Part shown: in pieces, positions 55,803 to 64,000 of the stretch
Layout: each line of letters opens with the position of its first letter
Position numbering within the stretch: position 1 is the stretch's first letter
Source of the DNA: Hafnia alvei
GTDB taxonomy: Bacteria; Pseudomonadota; Gammaproteobacteria; Enterobacterales; Enterobacteriaceae
Direction: 5' to 3'
Assembly (NCBI RefSeq): GCF_900095695.1
Contig: NZ_FMIQ01000006.1
Span: 403,793 to 467,792, forward strand
Length of the DNA stretch: 64,000 bases
Notes under the pieces: model-generated
Database searches by the model: none
What the model saw: the letters and a program-made list of their open reading frames with translations, nothing else
What the model was told of the DNA's origin: nothing
Position numbers and translations under genes: made by a program

Positions 55803-56522
55803 TTATAAATCGTAGTCGATCAGCGCCAGCAGTGCCGGAAGGTATTTTTCGCTGGCGAGATCGGCAGAAATCGCGGGTAGCTCTAGCGTGATGCAGGGCA
55901 GGCTGAGGTCGGCACACCAGCTACCAAATGAGCCCGGCGTTTCATACCCTACGTTGCTCACTAAGGGCAGTTCAAAATCGGCGGAAAGTTGCTGTCCGAG
56001 CAGCGTTTGGTGCGGATCTTCCACGCAGGCCAAAGGCTCATGTAGCGAAACCACCCACGCCGGTTTTAAACGGTGAATGAGCTGGCAAAGCGCCTGCGTT
56101 TCAGGTTCTGAACCCGCCGCGTCGCCGGTGGATAATTTAACATCACGTTCGCTGCTGGCGCTGTTCCAGCGATAAACGCTATGACCGGATAGCCAGTTAG
56201 CCGCGGGAAAATTACGATTGAGATCGACGCCCGCAGAATTTGCTCGTAGTCCTAGCTGACAGCCGTCAGGATTGACTGCCAAAATGACATGGTGGCGTTG
56301 TTGCATCGGCTGCAGACTGCGCAACGCGCAGGACAGGGCGATGACCGCGGTTGTTTCGTCACCGTGAGTGCCGGCAATAATCAGCCCCGTATCACGATCG
56401 GGCTGAACGGCGGGGAAATAAAGAAGCGGCGCACCGAGCAGCGAGTGTCCATAAGTGACCGCCGTCGCGCTAATTTGGCCGCGTTCGGAACGAGGGCGGA
56501 TCTGTTTTACACCATTTCCCAT
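55803..56522 (-). CDS. mpaA: murein tripeptide amidase MpaA
   Basis: MpaA is a cytoplasmic M14 zinc carboxypeptidase that removes meso-DAP from L-Ala-D-Glu-mDAP. The 239-residue protein has the zinc ligands in AGTHGDE and SLHEP, substrate-binding GVDLNRNFPAANW and the catalytic ITLELP. The frame is open to 56606, but the upstream part translates an ERIC remnant, so the ATG at 56522 (matching the E. coli N-terminus) is chosen. It converges with ycjG, leaving 8 bp. Confidence 0.94.
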   Translation of the reverse strand: MGNGVKQIRPRSERGQISATAVTYGHSLLGAPLLYFPAVQPDRDTGLIIAGTHGDETTAVIALSCALRSLQPMQQRHHVILAVNPDGCQLGLRANSAGVDLNRNFPAANWLSGHSVYRWNSASSERDVKLSTGDAAGSEPETQALCQLIHRLKPAWVVSLHEPLACVEDPHQTLLGQQLSADFELPLVSNVGYETPGSFGSWCADLSLPCITLELPAISADLASEKYLPALLALIDYDL

Positions 56523-56554
56523 GCAACAGGTTTCCCGTAATAGTAGAATAACGT

Positions 56555-56617
56555 TGTCATACTTGAAGCTGCATCTGTGCTCGCCATCTGCTTGGATGCA
56601 CTCCAATTATTTGGGGC
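56555..56617. repeat. internally deleted ERIC element
   Basis: TCATACTTGAAGCTGCATC at one end and CCAATTATTTGGGG at the other correspond to the outer parts of an ERIC element; the TAAGTAAG core is missing. Like the 20184-20242 copy (read in reverse) it contains TTGAAGCTGCATC and CCAATTATT. It lies just upstream of mpaA, between mpaA and divergent mppA. Confidence 0.75.
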
Positions 56618-56783
56618 TAAGTCTGAATAATTTCCGTCTGTTAACCTTCTTATTAAGGCATACTTTTTGACCTCAGAAAACGTTCGCAACGACAAAAATA
56701 AACGAGCGTGAGGAATGAAGGTGTCTGGGATTAGGGAATGCCGCCGGCCGTGCCAATGATTTTGGATATATAGGGTTCCATTT

Positions 56784-58400
56784 ATGCATCTTTTTCGTAT
56801 TACTGCATTATCCGCATTGATTGCTTCGGGGTTCGTTTCTGCGCAGGCCGCGCAGGTTCCTGCGGGAGCCGTATTGGCTGAAAAACAAGAGATTGTTCGT
56901 CATATTAAAGATGAACCTGCTTCGTTAGATCCGGCAAAAGTGGTGGGATTACCTGAGGCGCAGGTGGCGAGAGATCTGTTTGAAGGGTTGGTTAATCAGG
57001 GCGCAGACGGTAAACCGACGCCGGGTGTGGCCCAGAGCTGGAAAACAACCGATAACAAACGCTATGTGTTTAAACTGCGGGAGAACGCCAGGTGGTCGAA
57101 CGGTGAGCCGGTAACGGCCTATGATTTTGTTTATAGCTGGCAGCGTTTAGTTAATCCTAAAACGCTGTCGCCGTTTGCTTGGTTTGCTCAAATGGCGGGG
57201 ATCGCCAACGCTGAAGGCATTATTAGCGGTCAAGTGCCGGTACAAAAGTTAGGTGTTGCTGCGCCAGATTCGCATACGCTGGTGGTACAGCTGAATAAGC
57301 CGGTGCCGTTCTTTGTAAACCTGCTGGCTAATTTTAGCCTGTTCCCCGTACCGCAGAAAACGATTGAAAGATACGGTAACGATTGGACTAAGCCAGAGAA
57401 TTTGGTGGGCAATGGCGCATATGCCATGCAGGAGCGGGTCGTTAACGAAAAAATCGTGTTAAAGCCTAATCCGTATTATTGGGATCGTAAAAATACCGTT
57501 TTAACTAAGGTGACATTTATCCCTATTAACCAAGAGTCGGCGGCAACCAAGCGCTATCTGGCAGGGGATATTGATATCACGGAATCCTTCCCTAAAAATA
57601 TGTACCACAAATTAATGAAGGATATTCCTGAACAGGTCTATACGCCGGACCAGCTAGGCACCTATTACTACGCGTTTAATACCCAAAAAGCACCGCTCAA
57701 TGACGCTCGCGTGCGCAGAGCGCTTTCGTACGCCATCGACAGACAGATCATTGCTGAGAAAGTTTTGGGTACCGGCGAGAAGCCTGCCTATCACCTAACG
57801 CCGGATGTGACCGCAGGATTCGAGCCTATACCGCTGGCTATCCAGAAAATGACGCAGGCCGAACGCAATAAACAGGCTAAAGCGTGGCTGAAAGAAGCGG
57901 GCTATGGGCCGAATAAGCCGTTAAAACTCACCTTGTTATACAACACCTCTGAGAACCACCAAAAAATTGCGATTGCGGTGGCTTCAATGTGGAAAAAGGC
58001 GTTGGGTGCACAGGTAAAACTGACTAATCAAGAGTGGAAAACCTATATCGATAGCCGCAACACCGGCAAATTTGATGTGGTTCGCGCGTCTTGGGTGGGT
58101 GACTACAATGAAGCATCGACGTTCTTGACGCTGTTAACATCGAGCCATAGCGGAAATATCGCCAAATTTAACAGTCCCGGATACGACAAGCTGCTAAAAC
58201 AGGCCAGTGAGGAAACTGACGCAGGTAAACGTAACGCCGACTACGCGCAGGCTGAACAGATTCTGGCCGACCAAGCGCCGATTGCGCCCATCTACCAATA
58301 TACCAATGGCCGCTTAATTAAGCCTTGGGTGAAGGGGTATCCGATTACTAACCCTGAAGATGTGGCCTACAGCCAGACGATGTACATCATTAAGCACTAG
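56784..58400 (+). CDS. mppA: periplasmic murein peptide-binding protein MppA
   Basis: MppA binds L-Ala-gamma-D-Glu-mDAP and passes it to the OppBCDF channel. The 538-residue OppA paralogue has a signal peptide ending AQAA and VRHIKDEPASLDPAKVVGLP, and shares with E. coli MppA blocks such as ESAATKRYLAGDIDITESFP and NTGKFDVVRASWVGDYNE. It lacks the OppA Cys pair (YTPDQLGTYYY, ASWVGDYNE), a clear MppA/OppA difference. Its 3' end overlaps the convergent MltF-like gene by 11 bp. Confidence 0.95.
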   Translation: MHLFRITALSALIASGFVSAQAAQVPAGAVLAEKQEIVRHIKDEPASLDPAKVVGLPEAQVARDLFEGLVNQGADGKPTPGVAQSWKTTDNKRYVFKLRENARWSNGEPVTAYDFVYSWQRLVNPKTLSPFAWFAQMAGIANAEGIISGQVPVQKLGVAAPDSHTLVVQLNKPVPFFVNLLANFSLFPVPQKTIERYGNDWTKPENLVGNGAYAMQERVVNEKIVLKPNPYYWDRKNTVLTKVTFIPINQESAATKRYLAGDIDITESFPKNMYHKLMKDIPEQVYTPDQLGTYYYAFNTQKAPLNDARVRRALSYAIDRQIIAEKVLGTGEKPAYHLTPDVTAGFEPIPLAIQKMTQAERNKQAKAWLKEAGYGPNKPLKLTLLYNTSENHQKIAIAVASMWKKALGAQVKLTNQEWKTYIDSRNTGKFDVVRASWVGDYNEASTFLTLLTSSHSGNIAKFNSPGYDKLLKQASEETDAGKRNADYAQAEQILADQAPIAPIYQYTNGRLIKPWVKGYPITNPEDVAYSQTMYIIKH

Positions 58401-59832
58401 GTTTATTGGGAGCAGGCGAAATAGCCTGCTCTTTCTTCTGTTGCTGCTGCTTGATTAGCGTGTAAGCAACGTAATATTTGAAAATATTACTGACGTACTG
58501 CACCGTTTCATTCCCTATTTTTAATTGCGCCACGCGCTCTACGTTATTAAACCAACGGTTAGGATCAAGCCCCATCAGCTTGGCCTGTTTTCTCAGTCTC
58601 TCTATTTTCGCAGGGCCTGCATTGTAGGCTGCAAAGGTGAAGAGCATTTTATTGAGCTCATCCATGGGCTGATCGGCAAAATAACGGTCTTGCATAAAAC
58701 GGATATATTTAATTCCCGCATTCACATTCGGTTCTGCCTGTGAAATATCGCCGACTTTAAGATCTTTTCCCGTGCTTGGGAGTATCTGCATAATGCCAAT
58801 GGCGCCGCTATGGCTCCGTTTACGTTGGTCTAGCTGCGACTCTTGATATCCCTGAGACACCATCAGTAGCCAGTCTACGCTGTACTCCTGTCCGTACTTT
58901 TGGAAAATGGTGGTGAGCTGATTAAATTTTGCGATCTCGTTTTCTGATGTCGCGCTTTTTACCCACTTAACGCTGCGCAAATATTTATAAACCTGCTGGT
59001 TACCAAACGACGTGCCTAATTTGTGCGCTTTACAAAATGGGTTAAGGACGGCGAGCAGCTGCGGCGAATTTTTCCGCACGGCTAAGGCAATATTGCCGTC
59101 GCTTCGCAATGCGAATTGGTCGTAGGTTACCAAATTGGGATAGATTTTCTGCCATAGCAAGGCGAGATAGCGATCGACAACGGTATAACCTGCCAAATTC
59201 GCATTTACCATTTCTAAAATATCTTCAGGCTCGAGATTACCTGGGGCATTAATGACTTCAACCGGAGCCAGTTGGTTGCTAGCGAGGTGTTGATTAAGCT
59301 GCGCAATGCTCTGTACATAGCTGGTGGATGGATTGATAAAAACGCTTTTGCCCGCTAAGTCATCTCGCGTTGTTAGCGCGGGTTGAAGTTTATTGGCCAC
59401 CACAACTTCGTGCACGCCGCTGGCTAACGGGATCGTGAAATCAACCAGCTGCTGACGCTCTGGTGTAACCGTAAGGTTTGCGGCGATCAAGTCGCCTTTC
59501 CCCGCCAATAAATCAGGAATAAGCCTATCGCGTGAGGTGGGGATGAGAACGATGTGGATCTTTTTATCAGGCTTAATGCCGTGATTAAGTGTTTTATCAA
59601 ACTGTTGCATCAGCTCAACCATCAGCCCACGCGGAGTGCCTTGGTTATCTAAAAAATAGAAGGTTTTGCTGTAGGGGATTAAAACACGAACGATCCTACG
59701 CTGTTGCATGGCATCAAAATCACCATAGGCAGAATTGATGGTGGTAGGAAGCGAAAGGGTTTTACTCGGCGCTGCGTGGCTCGCGGTGCCAATGGAGAGG
59801 AAAGCAATGAGTAAAAATAGGCAGCGCACCAT
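58390..59832 (-). CDS. MltF-like lytic transglycosylase with SBP_bac_3 domain
   Basis: A 480-residue exported protein with a signal peptide ending TASHA. A periplasmic solute-binding domain covers about 45-290 (RVLIPYSKTFYFLDNQGTPRGL, GKGDLIAANLTVTPERQQLVDF) and a C-terminal SLT domain about 310-450. The catalytic glutamate is E331 in QGYQESQLDQ, followed by GAIGIMQILPSTGKDL and FAAYNAGPAKIERL. The layout is that of MltF, but the sequence and location suggest a paralogue. The ATG at 59832 follows GGTGG. It ends inside the tail of convergent mppA. Confidence 0.92.
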   Translation of the reverse strand: MVRCLFLLIAFLSIGTASHAAPSKTLSLPTTINSAYGDFDAMQQRRIVRVLIPYSKTFYFLDNQGTPRGLMVELMQQFDKTLNHGIKPDKKIHIVLIPTSRDRLIPDLLAGKGDLIAANLTVTPERQQLVDFTIPLASGVHEVVVANKLQPALTTRDDLAGKSVFINPSTSYVQSIAQLNQHLASNQLAPVEVINAPGNLEPEDILEMVNANLAGYTVVDRYLALLWQKIYPNLVTYDQFALRSDGNIALAVRKNSPQLLAVLNPFCKAHKLGTSFGNQQVYKYLRSVKWVKSATSENEIAKFNQLTTIFQKYGQEYSVDWLLMVSQGYQESQLDQRKRSHSGAIGIMQILPSTGKDLKVGDISQAEPNVNAGIKYIRFMQDRYFADQPMDELNKMLFTFAAYNAGPAKIERLRKQAKLMGLDPNRWFNNVERVAQLKIGNETVQYVSNIFKYYVAYTLIKQQQQKKEQAISPAPNKPSA

Positions 59833-60213
59833 ATTTCCACCTAAATATTTCCACCCGAATCGGGGGCTGGAAGAGGGATGGGCGAGAAGTCGCACAATTT
59901 GATTAATTATAGTTGCTGGTAGTTCAGCTGCGGTTTTTTTGTGCAGTCCACATCGTTAATATGCGCCGAACAACAGATCAATCTGATTCACGGAGGTTAA
60001 TTTTTTGTGCATATTAGCAGCGAAACCGTTAACAAACTGAAATGTATAGCAAAAATATTTTAGTAACGCATTGATTTACTGGCATTTAAATTGCCTTTTC
60101 CTCTCTGGCTGTTAGTATAACGGGTGTTTATAAAACGGGCAGTTCTACAGCCTTGTACAATTAATTGATTATCCTTCGGCCTGAAGGGTAGCTGATAAGA
60201 CTGGGAATCAAGC
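59833..60213. other. divergent spacer before ldtE
   Basis: About 380 bp between the MltF-like gene and ldtE. A CCTTC-GGCCT-GAAGG hairpin lies in the ldtE leader at 60174-60188. No gene, repeat or operator is recognised in the rest. Confidence 0.45.
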
Positions 60214-61215
60214 ATGAAGCGTGCACTACCTCTTGTAACTATGTTGCTTTCGGTATGGATGGCAGGGACGTCTGTCGCCAATGCAACCGAATATCCTTTA
60301 CCGCCGCCAGACAGCCGTTTGATTGGCGAAAACACCACGTTTACCGTACAGAATAATGGCAAACCTCTAGAGGATGTTGCCGCGCGCTTCCAAATCGGGT
60401 TGCTAGGGATGCTGGAAGCCAATCCGGGTGTCGATCCTTATTTGCCGAAACCGGGTACGGTTCTGACTATTCCGACTCAGATGCTGCTACCGGACGCGCC
60501 GCGCGAGGGGATTGTCATCAATTTGGCTGAAATGCGTTTGTTCTACTATCCGAAAGGACAGAGCAAGGTCGTGGTCTATCCGATTGGTATTGGTCAGCTG
60601 GGGCGAAATACGCCAGAAATGGTGACCAGCGTTTCTCAGCCGATTGCTAACCCAACGTGGACGCCAACGGCGAACATTCGCAAGCATTATAAAGCTGAGG
60701 GCGTCACGCTGCCTGCGGTGGTACCTGCTGGCCCAGAAAACCCGATGGGGCTGTTTGCCCTGCGTCTATCCGCGCAAGGTGGGGTCTATTTGATTCACGG
60801 TACTAACGCTAATTTCGGCATTGGAATGCGCGTCAGCTCCGGTTGTATTCGCCTGCGTCCTGATGATATTGAAGCATTATTCAAAACCGTTCCGAAAGGA
60901 ACCCGAGTGCAGATTGTGAATGCACCGGTGAAAGTGTCGGTGGAGCCTGATGGCAAGCGCTATGTAGAAGTGCACCAGCCGCTATCACGCACTGAGAAAG
61001 ACGATCCGCAAACGATGCATATTGCGCTAAAGCCTGCCGCGAAGAAGTTTGCTGATAGCCAACTAACCGATCGGTTGGTGTTTGACGACGCAGTGAAGCG
61101 CCGGTCAGGTATGCCGGTGATTGTGAACCACGGTCAGGAAGTGAAATCAGAGCCTGAGACGAACGCTGTGAAGATTACGCAAGCTGAGGCGACGTCGACT
61201 AGCGTAGCAGAGTAA
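60214..61215 (+). CDS. ldtE: L,D-transpeptidase LdtE (YnhG type)
   Basis: A periplasmic YkuD enzyme. In E. coli LdtE makes 3-3 cross-links, and related Ldts attach Lpp to peptidoglycan. The 333-residue precursor has a signal peptide ending SVANA, a LysM-like segment (about 42-88, FTVQNNGKPLEDVAARFQIG) and the YkuD domain (about 98-230) with His195 (IHGTN) and the catalytic Cys211 (MRVSSGCIRLRPDD). A C-terminal extension of about 100 residues ends Thr/Ser/Glu-rich. It is beside lpp and pykF as in E. coli, which supports LdtE over other Ldts. Confidence 0.93.
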   Translation: MKRALPLVTMLLSVWMAGTSVANATEYPLPPPDSRLIGENTTFTVQNNGKPLEDVAARFQIGLLGMLEANPGVDPYLPKPGTVLTIPTQMLLPDAPREGIVINLAEMRLFYYPKGQSKVVVYPIGIGQLGRNTPEMVTSVSQPIANPTWTPTANIRKHYKAEGVTLPAVVPAGPENPMGLFALRLSAQGGVYLIHGTNANFGIGMRVSSGCIRLRPDDIEALFKTVPKGTRVQIVNAPVKVSVEPDGKRYVEVHQPLSRTEKDDPQTMHIALKPAAKKFADSQLTDRLVFDDAVKRRSGMPVIVNHGQEVKSEPETNAVKITQAEATSTSVAE

Positions 61216-61257
61216 AAACTATCAGCGAGCGTTGAGCGTAGTCTTACGCCGTTTAAC

Positions 61258-61284
61258 AGGGATACCGCAAGGTGTCCTTTTTTT
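61258..61284 (+). terminator. ldtE intrinsic terminator
   Basis: AGGGATACC-GCAA-GGTGTCCTT with a run of seven T residues, about 43 bp after the ldtE stop codon. The stem includes one or two G:U pairs and is capped by GCAA. Confidence 0.85.
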
Positions 61285-61374
61285 ATTGCTGTGATGTGGG
61301 CATGTGTCGGGCTTAAAAAAGCGGGCTATGCGCAAGTAGAAAAAGAGGAGGGCGAGAGGGTGTGGAATCGAGAG

Positions 61375-61404
61375 ATAAAAAAAGGCGCACCGAAGTGCGC
61401 CTTT
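61375..61404 (-). terminator. lpp intrinsic terminator
   Basis: On the minus strand AAAGGCGCAC-TTCG-GTGCGCCTTT is a 10-bp stem with a UUCG loop and a U-run, 21 bp after lpp. Confidence 0.95.
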
Positions 61405-61424
61405 ATTACATGACTCAAGAAATA

Positions 61425-61682
<258 letters not shown>

Positions 61683-61705
61683 TTAATCTCCATGTAGCGT
61701 TACAA

Positions 61706-61734
61706 GTATTACACAAACTATTTTCTAAAGAGAA
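61706..61734 (-). promoter_or_regulatory. lpp promoter and conserved leader
   Basis: The minus strand has TTTGTGTAATACTTGTAACG, with TAATAC (61706-61711) as the -10, the same as I recall upstream of E. coli lpp. The -35 region is A/T-rich and weak by consensus (TTCTCT at 17 bp spacing). The 5' UTR from there to the ribosome site is also conserved. Confidence 0.75.
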
Positions 61735-61913
61735 TAAATTTTTCGTACTTAATCGCTTTATTTTGATCGTTCGCTCAAAGAAACGCCTTCTTTTGCCAAA
61801 AGGTTAAAAAAAGGAGAGAAAACAGGTCATTTCTATTGGATTCATCTTATTTGATTTGAAAATTAATTATAATAATAATACGAATTCAAGAGGAAAAAAT
61901 GCTGTACAAATGT

Positions 61914-61941
61914 AAAAAAAAAGCGCCGGAAACCGGCGCTT
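61914..61941 (-). terminator. pykF intrinsic terminator
   Basis: AAGCGCCGG-TTT-CCGGCGCTT on the minus strand, with seven further U residues, 22 bp after the pykF stop codon. Confidence 0.95.
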
Positions 61942-61963
61942 GATATATTGAGAATAAATGCTA

Positions 61964-63376
61964 TTAGAGAACGTGCACAGATGCCGTGTTGGTTGTGCCG
62001 CTGGAAACCAGTGCGCCAGAAACCATAACGACGATATCGCCTTTCTGAGCCAGTCCACTTTCAACCGCAACTTCTTTACCAATACGGTAGAAATCGTCAG
62101 TAGAAGCGATCTCTTTAACCAGCATAGGAACAACGCCTTTGCTCAGGATCAGCTGGCGCGCGGTGACTGGGTTAGTAGTCAGAGCTAGGATCATGGCATC
62201 TGGGAAGTATTTACGAACGGCTTTCGCAGATTTACCACCGGCAGTCGCTACCACGATCAGTGGAGCATCCAGTTTTTCAGCAGTTTCTACCGCGCCACGG
62301 CAAACAGCTTCGGTGATGCGCAGTTTACGGCTGTCGTGCAGAGTATCAATGCGGCTCTGCATTACGCGGTCAGTACGCTCACAGATAGTTGCCATGATGC
62401 TAACGGCTTCAAGAGGGTATTTACCCTTAGCACTTTCACCAGACAGCATCACTGCGTCAGTACCGTCCAGAATGGCGTTAGCTACATCGCCTGCTTCTGC
62501 GCGGGTTGGGCGTGGGTTTTTGATCATGGAATCGAGCATCTGAGTTGCAGTGATAACAACTTTACGTGCACGGTTACATTTTTCGATCATCATTTTCTGA
62601 GCGAAAATAACTTCTTCAACTGGGATTTCAACGCCCAGGTCACCACGAGCAACCATGATGCCGTCAGAGGCTTCCAGAATTTCGTCGAAGTTGTTCAGAC
62701 CTTCTTGGTTTTCGATCTTAGAGATGATCTGAATGTTTTCGCCACCGTGGGCTTTCAGGTGCTCACGGATTTCCATGACGTCAGAACGTTTACGGATGAA
62801 AGAGGCCGCAACGAAGTCAACGCCTTGTTCGCAACCGAATACCAGGTCACGTTTGTCTTTTTCAGCCAGCGCTGGCAGTTGGATAGAAACGCCTGGCAGG
62901 TTAACGCCTTTGTTTTCGCCCAGGTCGCCTGCGTTCAGAACCTTACATACCACTTCAGTTTCTGAAACTTCGATAACTTCCATACCGATCAAGCCATCGT
63001 CAACCAGCACGGTGTTGCCGATTTTCAGGTCAGCGGCGAAGCCAGGGTAGGTGACCGCAACGCGGCTGGTGTTGCCGATAACGCTCTGGTCGGTGGTGAA
63101 AGTGAAAGTCTGACCAGCGGTCAGCGCAGCGTCTTTGCCGCCTTCCAGTTTCATGGTGCGGATTTCTGGACCTTTAGTGTCCAGCAGGATCGCGGCTTTC
63201 TTGCCGGTTTTTTCCATAACAGCGCGGATATTTTTGATGCGCTGTCCGTGCTCTTCATAATCACCGTGGGAGAAGTTAAGACGCATAACGTTCATGCCTG
63301 CGGTCAGCATGTTGTTTAGCATTTCTTCGGATTCGGTCTTAGGACCGATGGTGCATACAATTTTGGTCTTTTTCAT
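61964..63376 (-). CDS. pykF: pyruvate kinase I (fructose-1,6-bisphosphate activated)
   Basis: PykF makes pyruvate and ATP from PEP and ADP. The 470-residue protein is the same length as E. coli PykF. It has the metal/PEP site segments [46 protein letters not shown] and [15 protein letters not shown], then the allosteric C-domain. The ATG at 63376 gives the family start [12 protein letters not shown]; the frame is open six codons more. It is preceded by a strong promoter with a Cra-type site and lies beside lpp as in E. coli. Confidence 0.98.
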   Translation of the reverse strand: MKKTKIVCTIGPKTESEEMLNNMLTAGMNVMRLNFSHGDYEEHGQRIKNIRAVMEKTGKKAAILLDTKGPEIRTMKLEGGKDAALTAGQTFTFTTDQSVIGNTSRVAVTYPGFAADLKIGNTVLVDDGLIGMEVIEVSETEVVCKVLNAGDLGENKGVNLPGVSIQLPALAEKDKRDLVFGCEQGVDFVAASFIRKRSDVMEIREHLKAHGGENIQIISKIENQEGLNNFDEILEASDGIMVARGDLGVEIPVEEVIFAQKMMIEKCNRARKVVITATQMLDSMIKNPRPTRAEAGDVANAILDGTDAVMLSGESAKGKYPLEAVSIMATICERTDRVMQSRIDTLHDSRKLRITEAVCRGAVETAEKLDAPLIVVATAGGKSAKAVRKYFPDAMILALTTNPVTARQLILSKGVVPMLVKEIASTDDFYRIGKEVAVESGLAQKGDIVVMVSGALVSSGTTNTASVHVL

Positions 63377-63641
63377 GAAGTTTAATTTCTGCAAGTTGTG
63401 ATGGATTGAAAAAACAGAGTGTCCAAGGCATTGCCGTGGGCAAGAGATGAAGCCGATAAAACGATGTTGCTTAAAAGGTTAACGTTGCCTAAAAATTTGA
63501 ACGTCGGTAATCGGGATGTAGAAACATGACTAAGAATAGATGACAGCTGAGGGATGGATGCGGAAAAGTGTTCTCCGCGTTTAAGTATTGATAAGCGCGA
63601 AAGCATATATGAGTTGTAGTTTGCGTAGCGACAGATCAAGG

Positions 63642-63655
63642 GCTGAAACCATTCA
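63642..63655. promoter_or_regulatory. Cra (FruR) operator of pykF
   Basis: GCTGAAACCATTCA is close to the Cra consensus (TGAATCGATTCA). It lies just downstream of the predicted start site, where Cra would repress pykF in the absence of fructose-1-phosphate. Confidence 0.75.
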
Positions 63656-63673
63656 ATTGAAATGACGTTTCGT

Positions 63674-63703
63674 ATTATACGGTCTTAGTCTTAGAAATGA
63701 CAA
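63674..63703 (-). promoter_or_regulatory. pykF promoter
   Basis: On the minus strand TTGTCA (63698-63703) and TATAAT (63674-63679) are 18 bp apart, predicting a start near 63667 and a leader of about 290 nt. The rest of the 63377-63921 spacer holds a short GCGGA/TCCGC hairpin and no gene. Confidence 0.8.
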
Positions 63704-63921
63704 CGAATTTGCCTCAATCAACACGTGATTAGTTAAAAAATCGACGATTGCTGCGCAAATGTAATAAATCCATTGCGTTTGTTGCGCAACAAATGAAACC
63801 ACCGCGATAATAACATTTAGGCCAGCAATATGTGGATGAATGAGTGATAAGGAATTGTTCTAAAGTTTGAAATAGATAGGGTAAGGAAAGGTTTTAGAAA
63901 GAAGGCGATATCGAGATTGAA

Positions 63922-63998
63922 TGGTGCGTCCGAGTGAACTCGAATCACCGACCCCCACCATGTCAAGGTGGTGCTCTAACCAACTGAGCTACGGACGC
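63922..63998 (-). tRNA. valV: tRNA-Val (GAC)
   Basis: A 77-nt gene with encoded CCA. The acceptor GCGTCCG pairs with CGGACGC, the anticodon stem-loop CACCTTGACATGGTG gives anticodon GAC (Val), and the T-loop contains GATTCGAGT. E. coli has the valV-valW pair near pykF, so another copy may lie beyond the window edge. Confidence 0.96.
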
Positions 63999-64000
63999 AT

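Noticed and set aside
62336..62965. Open frame opposite pykF (209 codons)
   Set aside because: Antisense shadow caused by the codon bias of pykF; no domain features.

Overview
The window is a gene-dense chromosomal stretch from a member of the Enterobacterales. Nearly every gene matches an Escherichia coli family member in sequence and length. Runs of E. coli-like order (tyrTV-purU-ychJ, rssB-galU-hns-tdk-adhE-ychE-opp, hinT-ycfL-lpoB-thiK-nagZ-ycfP, pot-pepT, rnb-yciW-fabI-sap, psp-ycjXF-tyrR-tpx-ycjG-mpaA-mppA, ldtE-lpp-pykF-valV) are joined in a different overall arrangement. Moderate GC, ERIC repeats and a lysine/cadaverine-type antiporter next to pot genes suggest Hafnia/Obesumbacterium or a close relative; this is an inference from memory, not a database result. 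No transposase, integrase, phage gene or CRISPR array is visible.

Layout. 1-2.2 kb: 5' part of a LOG-family gene, two identical tRNA-Tyr genes with a GC-rich stringent-type promoter, purU and ychJ. 2.4-11.2 kb: rssB (no rssA beside it), galU, hns, tdk, adhE, ychE. 12-17.6 kb: oppABCDF oligopeptide importer. 17.8-21.9 kb: hinT and an envelope/salvage run (ycfL, lpoB, thiK, nagZ, ycfP). 21.9-27.7 kb: potABC and potD with a CadB-type antiporter gene between potC and potD. 28-34.9 kb: pepT, mdaB-ygiN type quinone genes, dkgB, rnb, yciW. 35-41.5 kb: fabI and sapABCDF. 41.7-41.9 kb: a RyhB-family small RNA with its own Fur box. 42-47.5 kb: pspF, the sigma54-dependent pspABCD, ycjX and ycjF. 47.7-52 kb: lineage-specific insert with two coupled exported proteins, an SseA-type sulfurtransferase and a GNAT acetyltransferase. 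52.3-63.4 kb: tyrR, tpx and a peptidoglycan-themed run (ycjG, mpaA, mppA, an MltF-like transglycosylase, ldtE, lpp), then pykF and a tRNA-Val.

How the genes work together. Peptidoglycan themes recur: lpoB activates synthesis; nagZ, mpaA, ycjG, mppA and opp recycle muropeptides; ldtE attaches Lpp; the MltF-like enzyme cuts glycan. Polyamine and cation transport recurs too (potABCD, CadB-like, sap). Psp genes guard the inner membrane. Fermentative carbon flow is represented by adhE and pykF.

The most interesting non-coding finds are the RyhB-type sRNA between sapA and pspF, a chain-of-hairpins repeat whose conserved hairpin shows a compensatory base-pair change in a second copy, full and internally deleted ERIC elements, and an intrinsic terminator upstream of tdk with no visible gene feeding it.
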